Assembly: GCA_029776065.1 (NCBI GenBank)
Contig: JARVJP010000011.1
Location: 124,001-188,000, forward strand
Direction: 5' to 3'
DNA: 64,000 nucleotides
DNA from: Nitrososphaeria archaeon
GTDB lineage: Archaea; Thermoproteota; Nitrososphaeria; JACIWG01
The stretch's first letter is position 1. Each line of letters opens with the position of its first letter. The notes below the pieces were generated by a model. That model saw only the letters and a program-made list of their open reading frames with translations. It had not been told where the DNA came from and did no database searches. Positions 50,995 through 59,854 of the stretch are shown here, in pieces. Both the position numbers and the translations under genes were made by a program.

Positions 50995-51088
50995 TGGGGC
51001 CAGTGGGATTTGAACCCACGCTCACCAGCGTTCTGGGCGTCTTTTGCTCCCCAGGCTGGCATCTTTGACCAAGCTGGACGATGACCCC
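50995..51088 (-). tRNA. tRNA-Pro(GGG) with an 18-base intron
   Basis: The 94-base gene folds as a tRNA. Acceptor arms are GGGGTCA/TGGCCCC with discriminator A. The D arm is GTCC...AGAT and the anticodon stem is CCAGC/GCTGG. The T arm is GTGGG-TTCAAAT-CCCAC. Removing the intron leaves 76 bases and the anticodon loop CTGGGGC, giving anticodon GGG (Pro). CCA is not encoded (ACCT follows), so it must be added by the cca product 0.8 kb away. It lies 41 bases downstream of the kinase gene on the same strand. Confidence 0.93.
51031..51048 (-). other. tRNA intron with bulge-helix-bulge splice motif
   Basis: Intron AGCAAAAGACGCCCAGAA sits after position 37. The central helix is CTGG/CCAG (4 base pairs), flanked by the two 3-base bulges GGA and AAC, with a short GC/GC inner stem. 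This is the exact motif cut by the archaeal splicing endonuclease between the second and third bulge bases. Confidence 0.88.
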
Positions 51089-51129
51089 ACTGTTTGTTGG
51101 TTCTTTTGAGTGGTTTATTTGTTTATTGC

Positions 51130-51903
51130 CTAATAGACCCTTGTAACCTGTAGAATCTCTTTGTACGTCTCGTTGTTTGGATTATATTTGTATTTTTTTA
51201 ACGCTTCTATTATTGGTTTGAGTTCTTTTATTTTAAGTATTCTACGGATCTTTGGTGAGAGTTTACCGCCTATGAAGAAACTTTGTGTAATCGCTGTAAG
51301 ATTGGAGTATTTCTTCTTCTCGCTCGCTGATTCAAAATCAATGATTACAGGTTTATCGTCTTCTCTAACTATTACATGCTTGATGGGGTTGCTTAGTTCA
51401 CAATGTGCGATACCCTTCTGGTCCAGTACAAAGCATTGTCTAAGCAATTCGCGCACGACGCTTTTGAGCCTTTTGGTTGTTCCCCTACCCTTTAATTCTT
51501 GAACGTAATCGCCAATTCTTTTGCCTTCTACAAGCTCAAGTATCAAAAACTCGTCCTTAGAGTGATAAAGTTTAGGTCCTATTCCTACACTATTCACTTT
51601 CCTTAGGAACTTTGCCTCACTCTTTAAAGAAACCCTATCTGCATCTGATCTTAGAACTTTAACAGCAACGTGGCCAAATTCCGTTTCGGCTGCAAAGACA
51701 ACCGCTGTACAACCCTTCCCAAGGACTTTTATTCCATTGATTTCTACGTTGCCCCTTATTAGAACTGCTGTCAATCCAACATCCTCTAGCTTTCGTAGTA
51801 TTCTTTTAGACGCATTTTGGTTAGCTTTTGGATAAGAAAGTAGAATATTGTATGGGGACTTAGCTAACTCGTCAACTGAGATAGTTTTGATCTGTTGGCT
51901 CAA
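51130..51903 (-). CDS. Atypical serine/threonine kinase (COG2112-like)
   Basis: The 257-residue product has a kinase-like fold: glycine loop VLGKGCTAVVFAAE, VAVKVLR (the Lys), LKSEAKFLRKV (helix C Glu), and VIIDFESAS for DFG. The catalytic loop reads IAHCELSNPIKHVIV, with Glu where most kinases have Asp and no Asn at the usual place. The related RIO/Bud32-like kinases use HGD. Either this subfamily uses Glu or activity is weak. The gene overlaps cca by 32 bases, forming an operon thpR-cca-kinase. Substrate is unknown. Confidence 0.78.
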   Translation of the reverse strand: MSQQIKTISVDELAKSPYNILLSYPKANQNASKRILRKLEDVGLTAVLIRGNVEINGIKVLGKGCTAVVFAAETEFGHVAVKVLRSDADRVSLKSEAKFLRKVNSVGIGPKLYHSKDEFLILELVEGKRIGDYVQELKGRGTTKRLKSVVRELLRQCFVLDQKGIAHCELSNPIKHVIVREDDKPVIIDFESASEKKKYSNLTAITQSFFIGGKLSPKIRRILKIKELKPIIEALKKYKYNPNNETYKEILQVTRVY

Positions 51904-53251
51904 GGATCTCTTTTACCCCTTCCGTTATCCATCTTCTACTATCTGCTTTAACCTCCCTTCCTAATAGAATTTTCCCGTTGTTTTTTAATGGTTCTACTAT
52001 CTTTTTTGATACACCGTATTTTGTCGGGTCTTTGAGAATCTCTCTTGCAAATGATGTGTTTGTTGTTATGTTCCTGTTTTTTAGTGCGCAAATCCTTCCA
52101 TCTTCATTTATCCACATTAAAACTGATATATCCTTATTTTTGGATGTGAATTTATTAGTGTTTTCCTTCTCGAATGCATAAGGCCCGTGCCTTATCTCAT
52201 ATTTTGGAATGTTGTTTTCTTCGAATAGAAAGATGAATGCACTTGCATCCTTGTCGTTGCTTACCGCGAGCGACCTGACTATTTTAAAGCCGTAGTTTTC
52301 AAAATGTTTTGCCAGGCTTTTAACTGTGTGGTTGAGCATACCCCATAGTATGTCAACACTCATCTCTTTGTGTTCAAAGTAAATAGCTAAAAGGTTCTCT
52401 AATAAAGGTGAAGTTAATGCTCTTGTCTCTACCCTTTTCCCAATAAAGTACTCTATCTTAGGGGTTTTGAGTAAGCTTCTACAGGCGATAATGAATCTGG
52501 AAAACGTCTTTATAGATAATGCTTTCCCTAAGTTTCTGTTCACATCTACAGGGTCCGTTATTATCAGTTTGTCGTTTATGAATTGCTCCTTCGCATTTTC
52601 CACCTGTTCTAGGTCTGTAATTACTATTGGAAGTCTCCATTCCGACGCACTTGTCACCAAATCTTTGAAGGATTTAAAACGGAATATCAGTACTTCACAC
52701 ATGTATCCGCTAAACCCTCCAACTTTGATCTCCGCTCCATAGATCCCAGCTACCTTCATAAACTTCTTTAGAATTCGAACATCACTCTTTTGTTCTTGTG
52801 TTAGATTTTTCTTCATAAATTCGAGGTGGTATGGTGAGCGGTCTGCAGCAGTAAGCCATCGCCCTTTTGCTACGTTATAGCATGGGACAACATTCACCCT
52901 TATGCCATCAACGTACGTTTCTACATATGGGTGCTCTGCATACCTGATTATAAGGTTTCCCCTCCCAAATACTTTAGATGCTGTCTCGAAGCTATCCTGT
53001 TCTAGGTCTGTTTTAGAAGCATTAAGGGGATATCTAAGGAATATGTCAATATCCGCTTCTGATGGTAGCCAGGTATCTCTAGCGAACGAGCCTCCTGAAA
53101 TGACTTCTGGTTTGAAGGGGCTTGAAAGCGAATTTTGCTTGATCGATTCGATCACAGTTTCCGCTACTCTTCCCGCCTTTTCCACTTCTAACTTATTTGG
53201 GGTTGTAAGCCTTCTAGCCTCTTTTAAAAGTTCATCAAGCAAGGATATCAC
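51872..53251 (-). CDS. cca: CCA tRNA nucleotidyltransferase, class I
   Basis: The enzyme adds CCA to tRNA 3' ends without a template, needed here because at least tRNA-Pro lacks an encoded CCA. The 459-residue product has the class I archaeal signature GGSFARDTWLPSEADIDIFLRYP (near 51-73) with the catalytic DxD. Further family blocks are HPYVETYVDGIRVNVVPCYN and VGGFSGYMCEVLIFRF. It overlaps the thpR stop by 4 bases and the kinase start by 32, so the three form one operon. Confidence 0.95.
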   Translation of the reverse strand: MISLLDELLKEARRLTTPNKLEVEKAGRVAETVIESIKQNSLSSPFKPEVISGGSFARDTWLPSEADIDIFLRYPLNASKTDLEQDSFETASKVFGRGNLIIRYAEHPYVETYVDGIRVNVVPCYNVAKGRWLTAADRSPYHLEFMKKNLTQEQKSDVRILKKFMKVAGIYGAEIKVGGFSGYMCEVLIFRFKSFKDLVTSASEWRLPIVITDLEQVENAKEQFINDKLIITDPVDVNRNLGKALSIKTFSRFIIACRSLLKTPKIEYFIGKRVETRALTSPLLENLLAIYFEHKEMSVDILWGMLNHTVKSLAKHFENYGFKIVRSLAVSNDKDASAFIFLFEENNIPKYEIRHGPYAFEKENTNKFTSKNKDISVLMWINEDGRICALKNRNITTNTSFAREILKDPTKYGVSKKIVEPLKNNGKILLGREVKADSRRWITEGVKEILEPTDQNYLS

Positions 53252-53808
53252 TCACCGATGACTACTAAGTCGGTGTATATCGGTCCACTGGGTGTGAGTA
53301 AACTTTTTTTGATCTTTAATTTCGACATCACATCATAGCCAAATACTTCATTCTGTCTTTGTCTAAGTGCAGCAGAAAGTTCATTTTTATTCAAACCGCT
53401 TTTTACTCTCATTATAGTTAAATGTGGATCAAATCTGTTGCCCGCAGGGAATCCCACTTTTGCAAGGCGTGATTCAACTTCTTTCCATAAAGAAATCATA
53501 GCCTTTGAAGAGTGTTCATCAACCCCAACCCAGATAACGTTAATTCGCGAGAGGGATGGAAAGGCTCCTAACCCCTTGTATAAGACTTTAATCGGCTCAA
53601 ACCTTAAATCAGAAAGGCTCTGATTCACGCTTTCCAACTTAGATTCATCAATCTCACCTAGAAACTTTATAGTAAAGTGTAAGTTTTCTGGTTCAACAGG
53701 TTTCGCTTCGATTCTAAGGGCTAGAAGCTCTTTCTGGGTCTCCACTATCTTAGCTCTTACCTGCTCATTCTCCAAGTCTAAAGCAATGAACGTCCTTATT
53801 GAAGTCAT
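53248..53808 (-). CDS. thpR: RNA 2',3'-cyclic phosphodiesterase (ThpR/LigT)
   Basis: The 186-residue 2H phosphoesterase has two HxTx motifs: LHFTIKFLGEI (near 42) and PHLTIMRVKSG (near 127), which supply the paired catalytic histidines. ThpR opens 2',3'-cyclic phosphates and has ligase activity on tRNA halves in vitro. It leads the thpR-cca-kinase operon, consistent with tRNA end maintenance. Confidence 0.93.
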   Translation of the reverse strand: MTSIRTFIALDLENEQVRAKIVETQKELLALRIEAKPVEPENLHFTIKFLGEIDESKLESVNQSLSDLRFEPIKVLYKGLGAFPSLSRINVIWVGVDEHSSKAMISLWKEVESRLAKVGFPAGNRFDPHLTIMRVKSGLNKNELSAALRQRQNEVFGYDVMSKLKIKKSLLTPSGPIYTDLVVIGE

Positions 53809-53880
53809 TCAACAATCCAATATAATATCTTGTTGATAAGTATTATCAAAAAGTATAATTTAGATAGTGTAGAGGTGATA

Positions 53881-54447
53881 GTGTGCAATAGTTTGGGAAA
53901 GAAGTTCATTATATGCGTCACCGGTCTTCCTGGTTCTGGGAAGACTACTGTTTCACACGAAGTCGAAAGAATGGGTTTCTACTACTTGAATTTAGGCGAT
54001 ATTGTTAGGGAGGAAACAAGGCTAAGAGGATATGAATTAACTGATGCGAATTGCGGTATAGTGATGCTGGATCTGAGAGAAAAGTATGGCCCACAGGCAA
54101 TAGCTCAGATGTCTCTCAAGAGCCTTCCTGAGGAAGGATTGATCGTTGTCGACGGCATCAGAAGTGTATCTGAAGTTCAAGTCTTTAAGACTGTAGGGAA
54201 GACAAAGCTCCTAGCAATACACGCTTCACCCACAAGGAGGTTTGAAATGTTAGCGTCAAGGAGGAGGTCTGACGCACCTTTAACAAGGGAAGAGTTTGAT
54301 ATCAGAGATAAAAGGGAGTTAGAGGTAGGAGTAGGTAACGCCATCGCACTCGCCGATGAAATTGTTGTTAATCACTCTACAATAGAATCTTTGATAGAGA
54401 ACGTCAGACAACTAGTTATTAAGTGGCTCAAGGAGGTTGATTTTTAA
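53881..54447 (+). CDS. P-loop nucleotide kinase (UPF0200/COG0237-like)
   Basis: The product (about 188 residues from GTG 53881) has the P-loop KKFIICVTGLPGSGKTTVSHEVERMGFYYLNLGDIVREETRLRG, a lid-like DAPLTREEFDIRDKRELEVG and VVDGIRSVSEVQVF. It belongs to the archaeal dephospho-CoA kinase-like/adenylate kinase-like family, whose substrate is not fixed. I chose GTG 53881 (GTG 53875 also possible) rather than the track TTG 53830 because a TATA-like TATAATTTA lies about 25 bases upstream. It heads a plus-strand trio with COG1325 and the TIM-barrel gene. Confidence 0.8.
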   Translation: MCNSLGKKFIICVTGLPGSGKTTVSHEVERMGFYYLNLGDIVREETRLRGYELTDANCGIVMLDLREKYGPQAIAQMSLKSLPEEGLIVVDGIRSVSEVQVFKTVGKTKLLAIHASPTRRFEMLASRRRSDAPLTREEFDIRDKRELEVGVGNAIALADEIVVNHSTIESLIENVRQLVIKWLKEVDF

Positions 54448-54473
54448 CGTATATCCCAAAGCTTGATACAACT

Positions 54474-54878
54474 GTGAGCGTTCAAATAAGCGCAAAGGTG
54501 CATGCGTCCGAATCTAGTTCAAAAGTTTCTAAGGCAATAGAGAACGTGTCAGGTGGTGTTAAGCCAATTAAGGTGGAAGAAGAGGGCTTCATAGTATTCA
54601 CATACGATTCAGAAACGGCTTTGCATAACCTTTTCAGGAAGATCAGGGAACGACAGGTTCTCTCCGTAGTAAGGAGACTTCTTCTTAATGGCATGGTAGG
54701 TGACACAACAACAATAATGATCAACAAACAAGTAGCTTTCTCAGGAAGGATCGTGTTATGCGAAGAAGAGGAAGAGTCGCCCTTAGGCCCTATCTATTTA
54801 AAGATAAAAAGTCCTAACATTAATAAAGTCATAGACTGGTTAGCTGGATTAGATAATTTGGAGCGAAGAAGGGAGTGA
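54474..54878 (+). CDS. COG1325 (DUF54) RNA-binding protein
   Basis: The 134-residue product (GTG 54474) has the COG1325 core: SAKVHASESSSKVSKAIENV..., GFIVFTYDSETALHNLFRKIRERQVLSVVRRLL, and INKQVAFSGRIVLCEEEEESPLGPIYLKI. The family is predicted to bind RNA and to act near the exosome or RNA polymerase. It sits between the P-loop kinase (26 bases) and the TIM-barrel gene (7 bases). Confidence 0.85.
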   Translation: MSVQISAKVHASESSSKVSKAIENVSGGVKPIKVEEEGFIVFTYDSETALHNLFRKIRERQVLSVVRRLLLNGMVGDTTTIMINKQVAFSGRIVLCEEEEESPLGPIYLKIKSPNINKVIDWLAGLDNLERRRE

Positions 54879-54885
54879 AGACCGA

Positions 54886-55677
54886 TTGCAGGTTGTCTCT
54901 CTATCTACTCTATTTCTATGGTCTAAACCGATCGAATCTGTCATAGACGTGCTCATAAGGAAGATGGATGCAGATGAAGGGCCTGACGCATGGGATTTGA
55001 TCGATGATGAAAGTTATGGACTTACAAAGGACAACTTAAAGAAGTACAGCGAGCTTGCTTGTTCAGGTATTAAATACACGGTTCACTGTCCTCTTACTAT
55101 CCACGACTATATACATCCGGATCGAAGCGTTAGAAAGAGGTGCGTAAACATTTTGAAGGATTCGATGCTAAATGCTGTGGAACTTTCTCCTTTAACTTAC
55201 GTCTTCCACCCAGCAGCTCTACCTACTAGATTGAAGAGGGATGATGTTAAAGACCTAAACTTCGAATTTGTAGAAGAAATATATAGTTATGCGAAATCCA
55301 TCGGCTTGAATGTCTTGATTGAGAACCACGTCGCGCATATGGACTTTATGATGAATAATATAGAAGAATTTGATGAATTTTATAGAAAAACGAATTCAAG
55401 TATTATGATGGCATATGACGTAGGCCATGCAAATATAGATGGCAAAACTAAAGAATTTGTAGACAGATTTAGAAACAGGATCGGTGTTCTTCATGCGCAT
55501 GATAACGATGGTAGAGCTGATCTTCATTTAGCAATAGGAGACGGAAACATAGACTGGTATTACATCGTAAAAAGATTGAAAGAACGCGATTTTCAAGGCC
55601 CTTTTATCGTTGAAAGCATTTATGATCCTTTTAAGTCAGTTAAGATCCTTAGAAAGATTTTATCTGATACCTTTTGA
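54886..55677 (+). CDS. TIM-barrel sugar phosphate isomerase/AP endonuclease-like
   Basis: The 263-residue product is in the AP-endonuclease-2/xylose isomerase-like TIM-barrel family: VSLSTLFLWSKPIESVIDVL, KYTVHCPLTIHDYIHPD, VFHPAALPT, NVLIENHVAHM, MMAYDVGHANIDG, LHAHDNDGRADLHLAIGDGNIDW and FIVESIYDP. His, Glu and Asp residues spaced to bind two or three metals are visible. It starts with TTG. Substrate is unknown. The 3' end overlaps the convergent RNase Z gene by 29 bases. Confidence 0.8.
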   Translation: MQVVSLSTLFLWSKPIESVIDVLIRKMDADEGPDAWDLIDDESYGLTKDNLKKYSELACSGIKYTVHCPLTIHDYIHPDRSVRKRCVNILKDSMLNAVELSPLTYVFHPAALPTRLKRDDVKDLNFEFVEEIYSYAKSIGLNVLIENHVAHMDFMMNNIEEFDEFYRKTNSSIMMAYDVGHANIDGKTKEFVDRFRNRIGVLHAHDNDGRADLHLAIGDGNIDWYYIVKRLKERDFQGPFIVESIYDPFKSVKILRKILSDTF

Positions 55678-56602
55678 AAGGTTCCCCTGAATCTGGGTAA
55701 GGTACTTCGATAACTTCTAGGTCGTTCGCAACTACAACGTTACTGAAGTGCTTAGTTGCCTCGGCTTCTATTATGGAAGGATTATCGTACCTTGCGCTAA
55801 GATGGATTAGAGCCAGCATCTTCGCTCCGGCTTTAGCCCCTATTTTCGCGGCTTCAACTGAAGTAGAATGCATGTTTTCAACTGCCTTCTCGAAATCCTT
55901 ATCAGAATAGGTTGCCTCAAAGATTAATAGGTCTGCTCCTTTAAAGAATTCAGAAAGCTTTCTGTTTGGGCGTGTGTCACCTGAAAACCCTAAGATTCGC
56001 CCTGGTCTGGGAGGTCCGAGAACCATATCTGGTTCAATAATCTTATTATTTAAAATGATTCTCTCCCCAGATTGTATTTTATGCCATAATGGTCCCTTTG
56101 GGATTCCAAGTTTACGAGCTTTATCGACATCGAATCTTCCAGGTCTTAGGCGCTCTTTTAACAGATAGCTGTAACTTTTAATTAAATGATTCGCTCTAGT
56201 TGCGTAAACTTCATATTCTTTTTCTTGTAAGACTAAGCCTTCCTTTACCTCCTCTATTAATAATTGGTATTGGAGTTTTATCTTCAAGTATTGCATAGCG
56301 GATCTTATAAAGCCCTTGATACCTCTGGGGCCATATATTTCAACAGGTCTTATCCTCTTTAACATACCCATTGTTTGAAGCAGGCCGATGATTCCTCCGA
56401 CGTGGTCTCCGTGGAGATGCGTGATAATGATCTTCATCTTCCTACCAAAACCTATCTTACTTAAGACCATCTGTCTTTGAGTCCCCTCTCCACAATCTAT
56501 CATTATAACTTCGTCCTTTCTAAGAACTGCAATAGATGGAAAGCTTCTATTTGGTACAGGGATGGCTGAGGAAGTGCCTAGAAAGACGACCTTAAGGCTC
56601 AT
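55649..56602 (-). CDS. rnz: Ribonuclease Z
   Basis: RNase Z cuts the 3' trailer from pre-tRNA. The 317-residue metallo-beta-lactamase has FLGTSSAIPVPNRSFPSI (phosphate/tRNA loop), the metal motif THLHGDHVGGI, GFSGDTRPNRKL, LLIFEATYSDKD and MLALIHLSARYDN, including the fifth and sixth ligand residues. Length is typical for the archaeal short form. It is 6 bases downstream of the prs stop on the same strand, so probably cotranscribed. Confidence 0.95.
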   Translation of the reverse strand: MSLKVVFLGTSSAIPVPNRSFPSIAVLRKDEVIMIDCGEGTQRQMVLSKIGFGRKMKIIITHLHGDHVGGIIGLLQTMGMLKRIRPVEIYGPRGIKGFIRSAMQYLKIKLQYQLLIEEVKEGLVLQEKEYEVYATRANHLIKSYSYLLKERLRPGRFDVDKARKLGIPKGPLWHKIQSGERIILNNKIIEPDMVLGPPRPGRILGFSGDTRPNRKLSEFFKGADLLIFEATYSDKDFEKAVENMHSTSVEAAKIGAKAGAKMLALIHLSARYDNPSIIEAEATKHFSNVVVANDLEVIEVPYPDSGEPFKRYQIKSF

Positions 56603-56608
56603 CTGAGC

Positions 56609-57520
56609 TCATCCTAGAAGCTTTAAGTGATCTACTACCGCCTTTGACACATCTACCTTGCTATACTCTGTTTCTATCGTGTTTGATGCTATTAGTTTCG
56701 ACACACCCGCTTTGCTCATCTTCTCAACCGAGTTAATGGTGAGTACGGGGTGAACACATATAGCGATAACTTCTTTCACTTCATATTCATTTAGCACGTT
56801 TGCCGCTTTGACTATGGTTCCCCCTGTAGATATCATGTCATCAACGATGTAGGCTGTGGCTCCCTTGAGTTTTAATGGAGGTGGCTTGATCTTTACTTCT
56901 CCTGTTACTCTGTTTCTCTCCTTTTCGAAGACGCAGTACGGTCTGTTGACCAACTTCGCAAATGTTTCAACCCGTGCTGAGCTACCGAAGTCAGGTGAAA
57001 CAATCACAGCTTCTGAGAGATCCTCCTTACTTAAAGTATAGTCTGCGAGGAAAGGTATTGCTGATACACTGAAAGCTGGGAAGGTAAAGAGCCCTAATCC
57101 TTCTACGTTGTGTATGTCCACCGTCACTAAACGTTTTACACCCATACTAGCCATCAGTTGGCCCACCACTTTTAAACTGACAACCTCCCCTGAAAGATAT
57201 TCTCTATGCTGTCTAGCATATCCTAAGTACGGGCATATCGCATAAACAAAGGCCCCTGTCTCTGAAAGTTTTTTAGCTAGAAGCAAAAGTTGGACGAGAT
57301 GGTGATCTACGGGGGGACTAAGAGTCTGTACGAGTAGGACCCTTTTACCCTTTACATCGGACACTATTCTGAAGTAGTTTTCTCCATCAGGGAACTCTTT
57401 AAACTCTAGATCAGCGATATCACACCCCATTTGTTTAGCCATCGATCTTGCAAAGCTTATAGAAGAAGGGCCTGGAAGTATTACAAAGTCTTGGTTGCTC
57501 ATAGATACCCATATAAACAA
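56609..57520 (-). CDS. prs: Ribose-phosphate pyrophosphokinase
   Basis: PRPP synthase supplies PRPP for nucleotides, NAD salvage (see pncB) and histidine. The 303-residue product has LEFKEFPDGENYFRI, PYLGYARQHREYLSGEVVSLKVV, the metal loop VDIHNVEGLGLF, the regulatory flag region VSPDFGSSARVE and the PRPP-binding VDDMISTGGT. ATG 57502 (MSNQDF) is an equally good start. It forms a pair with rnz. Confidence 0.94.
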   Translation of the reverse strand: MFIWVSMSNQDFVILPGPSSISFARSMAKQMGCDIADLEFKEFPDGENYFRIVSDVKGKRVLLVQTLSPPVDHHLVQLLLLAKKLSETGAFVYAICPYLGYARQHREYLSGEVVSLKVVGQLMASMGVKRLVTVDIHNVEGLGLFTFPAFSVSAIPFLADYTLSKEDLSEAVIVSPDFGSSARVETFAKLVNRPYCVFEKERNRVTGEVKIKPPPLKLKGATAYIVDDMISTGGTIVKAANVLNEYEVKEVIAICVHPVLTINSVEKMSKAGVSKLIASNTIETEYSKVDVSKAVVDHLKLLG

Positions 57521-57546
57521 CTATAGGTCTAATTAAGTGTTAATGT

Positions 57547-58587
57547 ATGATAAAGGAAGCAGAATGTTATGATAAGATAGATGACAACACTGTAAGATGC
57601 TATTTATGCCCAAAATATTGTATAATTAAAGAGGGCCAAACTGGATTTTGTAAGGTAAGGGAAAATAGAGGTGGTCGTTTATACACATTAATATATGGTG
57701 AGTCATCAAACCAATCTGTTGATGCTATCGAAAAAAGAGCGTTTTTCCACTTCTTCCCGGGTTGCCAGACCTTCTCTATATCTTCTATCGGGTGCTCTTT
57801 AACATGCCCATGGTGTCAATATTACAGCATTTCTCAAACAGAAGTAGGTAGCCAAGTGACTTTTGAGATAACTCCCCAAGAAGTTGTTAACTTGGCCAAA
57901 AAGTATGGTGCCGCCTCGATATGTTATACACACAATGAACCAATAATGTGGTATGAGTTCATAAAGGATGTTTCCAATCTCTCTAAAGGTGAAGGTATAA
58001 AGAACGTACTAGTCACAAACGGTTACATAACGCTTGAAGCATTAAAAAGGCTTGTTGAATACATCGACGCAGTTAACATTAAGGTAATGGGTTTCTCCGA
58101 AGAATTCTACAGAGACTATTGTAAAGGCGAACTCACCCCAATCCTAGACGCTTCAAAATACCTTGTTAAAAATGGTGTGCACGTCGAGCTCTCCTACTTG
58201 GTGATACCTCTACTTAATGATTCCAGCGAAGAAGTAGGAAAGTTCATAGACTGGGTCGTAAACGAGCTTAAGGTTGATATTCCAGTTCACTTTATCCGTT
58301 TCTTTCCTGTCTATAAGTTGGCTGATCGTCCTCCCACACCTGCTGATACTTTAATGGGGATTGCGAACACAGCTTACAAGAGGGGATTAGAGTATGTTTA
58401 TGTCAACAACGTCTTCGTTGAAGGGTTAGAGGACACGCACTGCCCGAGGTGTCGAACTCTATTGATTACAAGGTATAGTTCAACTTTTGTTAACGCGAAC
58501 TTAACAGAGAAGAATGAATGCCCCAGCTGTGGTCTAAAAATTCCAATAATAGGTAAACCAAAGGCGTCTCCACCAAAGCTGTATTGA
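57547..58587 (+). CDS. amrS: AmmeMemoRadiSam-type radical SAM enzyme
   Basis: The 346-residue product has an N-terminal Cys set CYLCPKYCIIKEGQTGFCKVREN, then FFHFFPGCQTFSISSIGCSLTCPWCQYYSISQ with the cluster cysteines C83-x3-C87-x2-C90. A C-terminal zinc ribbon (HCPRCRTLLITRY...CPSCGLKIP) follows. This is the AmrS pattern, a PflA-like enzyme found linked with Memo and AMMECR1. An AMMECR1 gene is at 18586 in this window, far away, and Memo is not seen. The reaction is unknown. Confidence 0.9.
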   Translation: MIKEAECYDKIDDNTVRCYLCPKYCIIKEGQTGFCKVRENRGGRLYTLIYGESSNQSVDAIEKRAFFHFFPGCQTFSISSIGCSLTCPWCQYYSISQTEVGSQVTFEITPQEVVNLAKKYGAASICYTHNEPIMWYEFIKDVSNLSKGEGIKNVLVTNGYITLEALKRLVEYIDAVNIKVMGFSEEFYRDYCKGELTPILDASKYLVKNGVHVELSYLVIPLLNDSSEEVGKFIDWVVNELKVDIPVHFIRFFPVYKLADRPPTPADTLMGIANTAYKRGLEYVYVNNVFVEGLEDTHCPRCRTLLITRYSSTFVNANLTEKNECPSCGLKIPIIGKPKASPPKLY

Positions 58588-58597
58588 TCTAATTTGT

Positions 58598-59746
58598 TTA
58601 GAGTTTTAGGCAGGGTTCACCTTTATCCATAACTAGTCTTCCATCAACATAAAGTTGCCCATTCCCCATGAACTTTACCATATCAAGATGTGAGGATGCT
58701 TTGTTCTTTCCATGGTATGAACCTGTGTTGTTTCCTATAGCAATATGAATAGTTCGATAGATCTTCTCATCAACTATTATGCTCCCATATGTGTACTGAG
58801 CACCAGGGTTACACCCTATTCCCAATTCTGCGATACGGTCTTTTTCTCCCGTATTCGCATCTAAAAATTTTGCGAAATTCTCCTCACCCTTCTCTGCTTT
58901 GTATCCGCTGACTTTCCCATTTTCAAATGTAAGCCATAACGACTTAGCTCTTCCAAAGCCCGTTATAGTTACATCGTCAAAAAAGATTTTTCCATTCGCA
59001 GTGTCTTCAATAGGGGCAATAAAGACTTCTCCAGAGGGTATGTTTAATCCTACATCTCCATTCAATATATCCTCGTCTGAGACTATTCCGTCGTCGACAA
59101 GAATTCTCCTACCTTTTATACTAAATGATAGGTCTGTCCCATCTGTTGCCTTGATTTCCACTATATCGTGCCCTAAGAATGCTTCATAATAGTATCTACA
59201 AAGTTTTATCATCTTTTCTGAAAACGATTCCATTATGCTATTGAAGAAGATATTTCTAAAACGTCTAAGAGGTATCCCAAAGCTTTTTGCCGTTCCTGGT
59301 AAAGGCCATCCAAAATATAGCCATCGCACCCTTCTGTTGTCTAGAATTTCTCTTAACTTTTGAATATTAGGTGCGTCTATCTTCATTTTATCTTTCACAT
59401 CTATAGACCAACTTGGGTTATCGTGCTCGCCGATGAATATGTTGACATCTATTGTTTCTACGATGGCTTTGGTCATCGGGTTGATCTTGCTAAGAGACTC
59501 CTCTGGGGTCAGTTGGTAGCGAAGCCTCGTTCTCTCATCACTTTGGTAAACTAAGGTTGTATAGGCTCCAACCTTCCAACACTCCTCTTCAACTATTTGA
59601 GCGAACTTGTAGCAAGTGGGATCTGTTGGATTACATATTATTCTGACTGACTCAAAATTTCCATCAGGCCTTTTACCTATCCTCAGACTTTGATTGACAA
59701 CTTTGTTTGCTAAATTTCTCATCATAGAAGTTTTAAGACTGTCCAT
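58598..59746 (-). CDS. M29-family aminopeptidase
   Basis: The 382-residue product fits thermophilic M29 metallopeptidases (COG2309). Metal ligand regions are ELGIGCNPGAQ, HIAIGNNTGSYHGKNKASSHLDMVKFM (His and Asp). SFSIKGRRILVDDGI and IPSGEVFIAPIEDTANGKIFFD also match the family. It should release N-terminal residues using two divalent metals. It is convergent with amrS, with 10 bases between stops. Confidence 0.85.
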   Translation of the reverse strand: MDSLKTSMMRNLANKVVNQSLRIGKRPDGNFESVRIICNPTDPTCYKFAQIVEEECWKVGAYTTLVYQSDERTRLRYQLTPEESLSKINPMTKAIVETIDVNIFIGEHDNPSWSIDVKDKMKIDAPNIQKLREILDNRRVRWLYFGWPLPGTAKSFGIPLRRFRNIFFNSIMESFSEKMIKLCRYYYEAFLGHDIVEIKATDGTDLSFSIKGRRILVDDGIVSDEDILNGDVGLNIPSGEVFIAPIEDTANGKIFFDDVTITGFGRAKSLWLTFENGKVSGYKAEKGEENFAKFLDANTGEKDRIAELGIGCNPGAQYTYGSIIVDEKIYRTIHIAIGNNTGSYHGKNKASSHLDMVKFMGNGQLYVDGRLVMDKGEPCLKL

Positions 59747-59854
59747 GTTTAAAGCTCGAAATAGCCTCGCTTAAAAGCGTTTTAACTTTCATTATTTCTT
59801 TATTAACTGATAAAGATTAAATAACATTGCTAAGTACATAGTTGGCAGGTTAAT

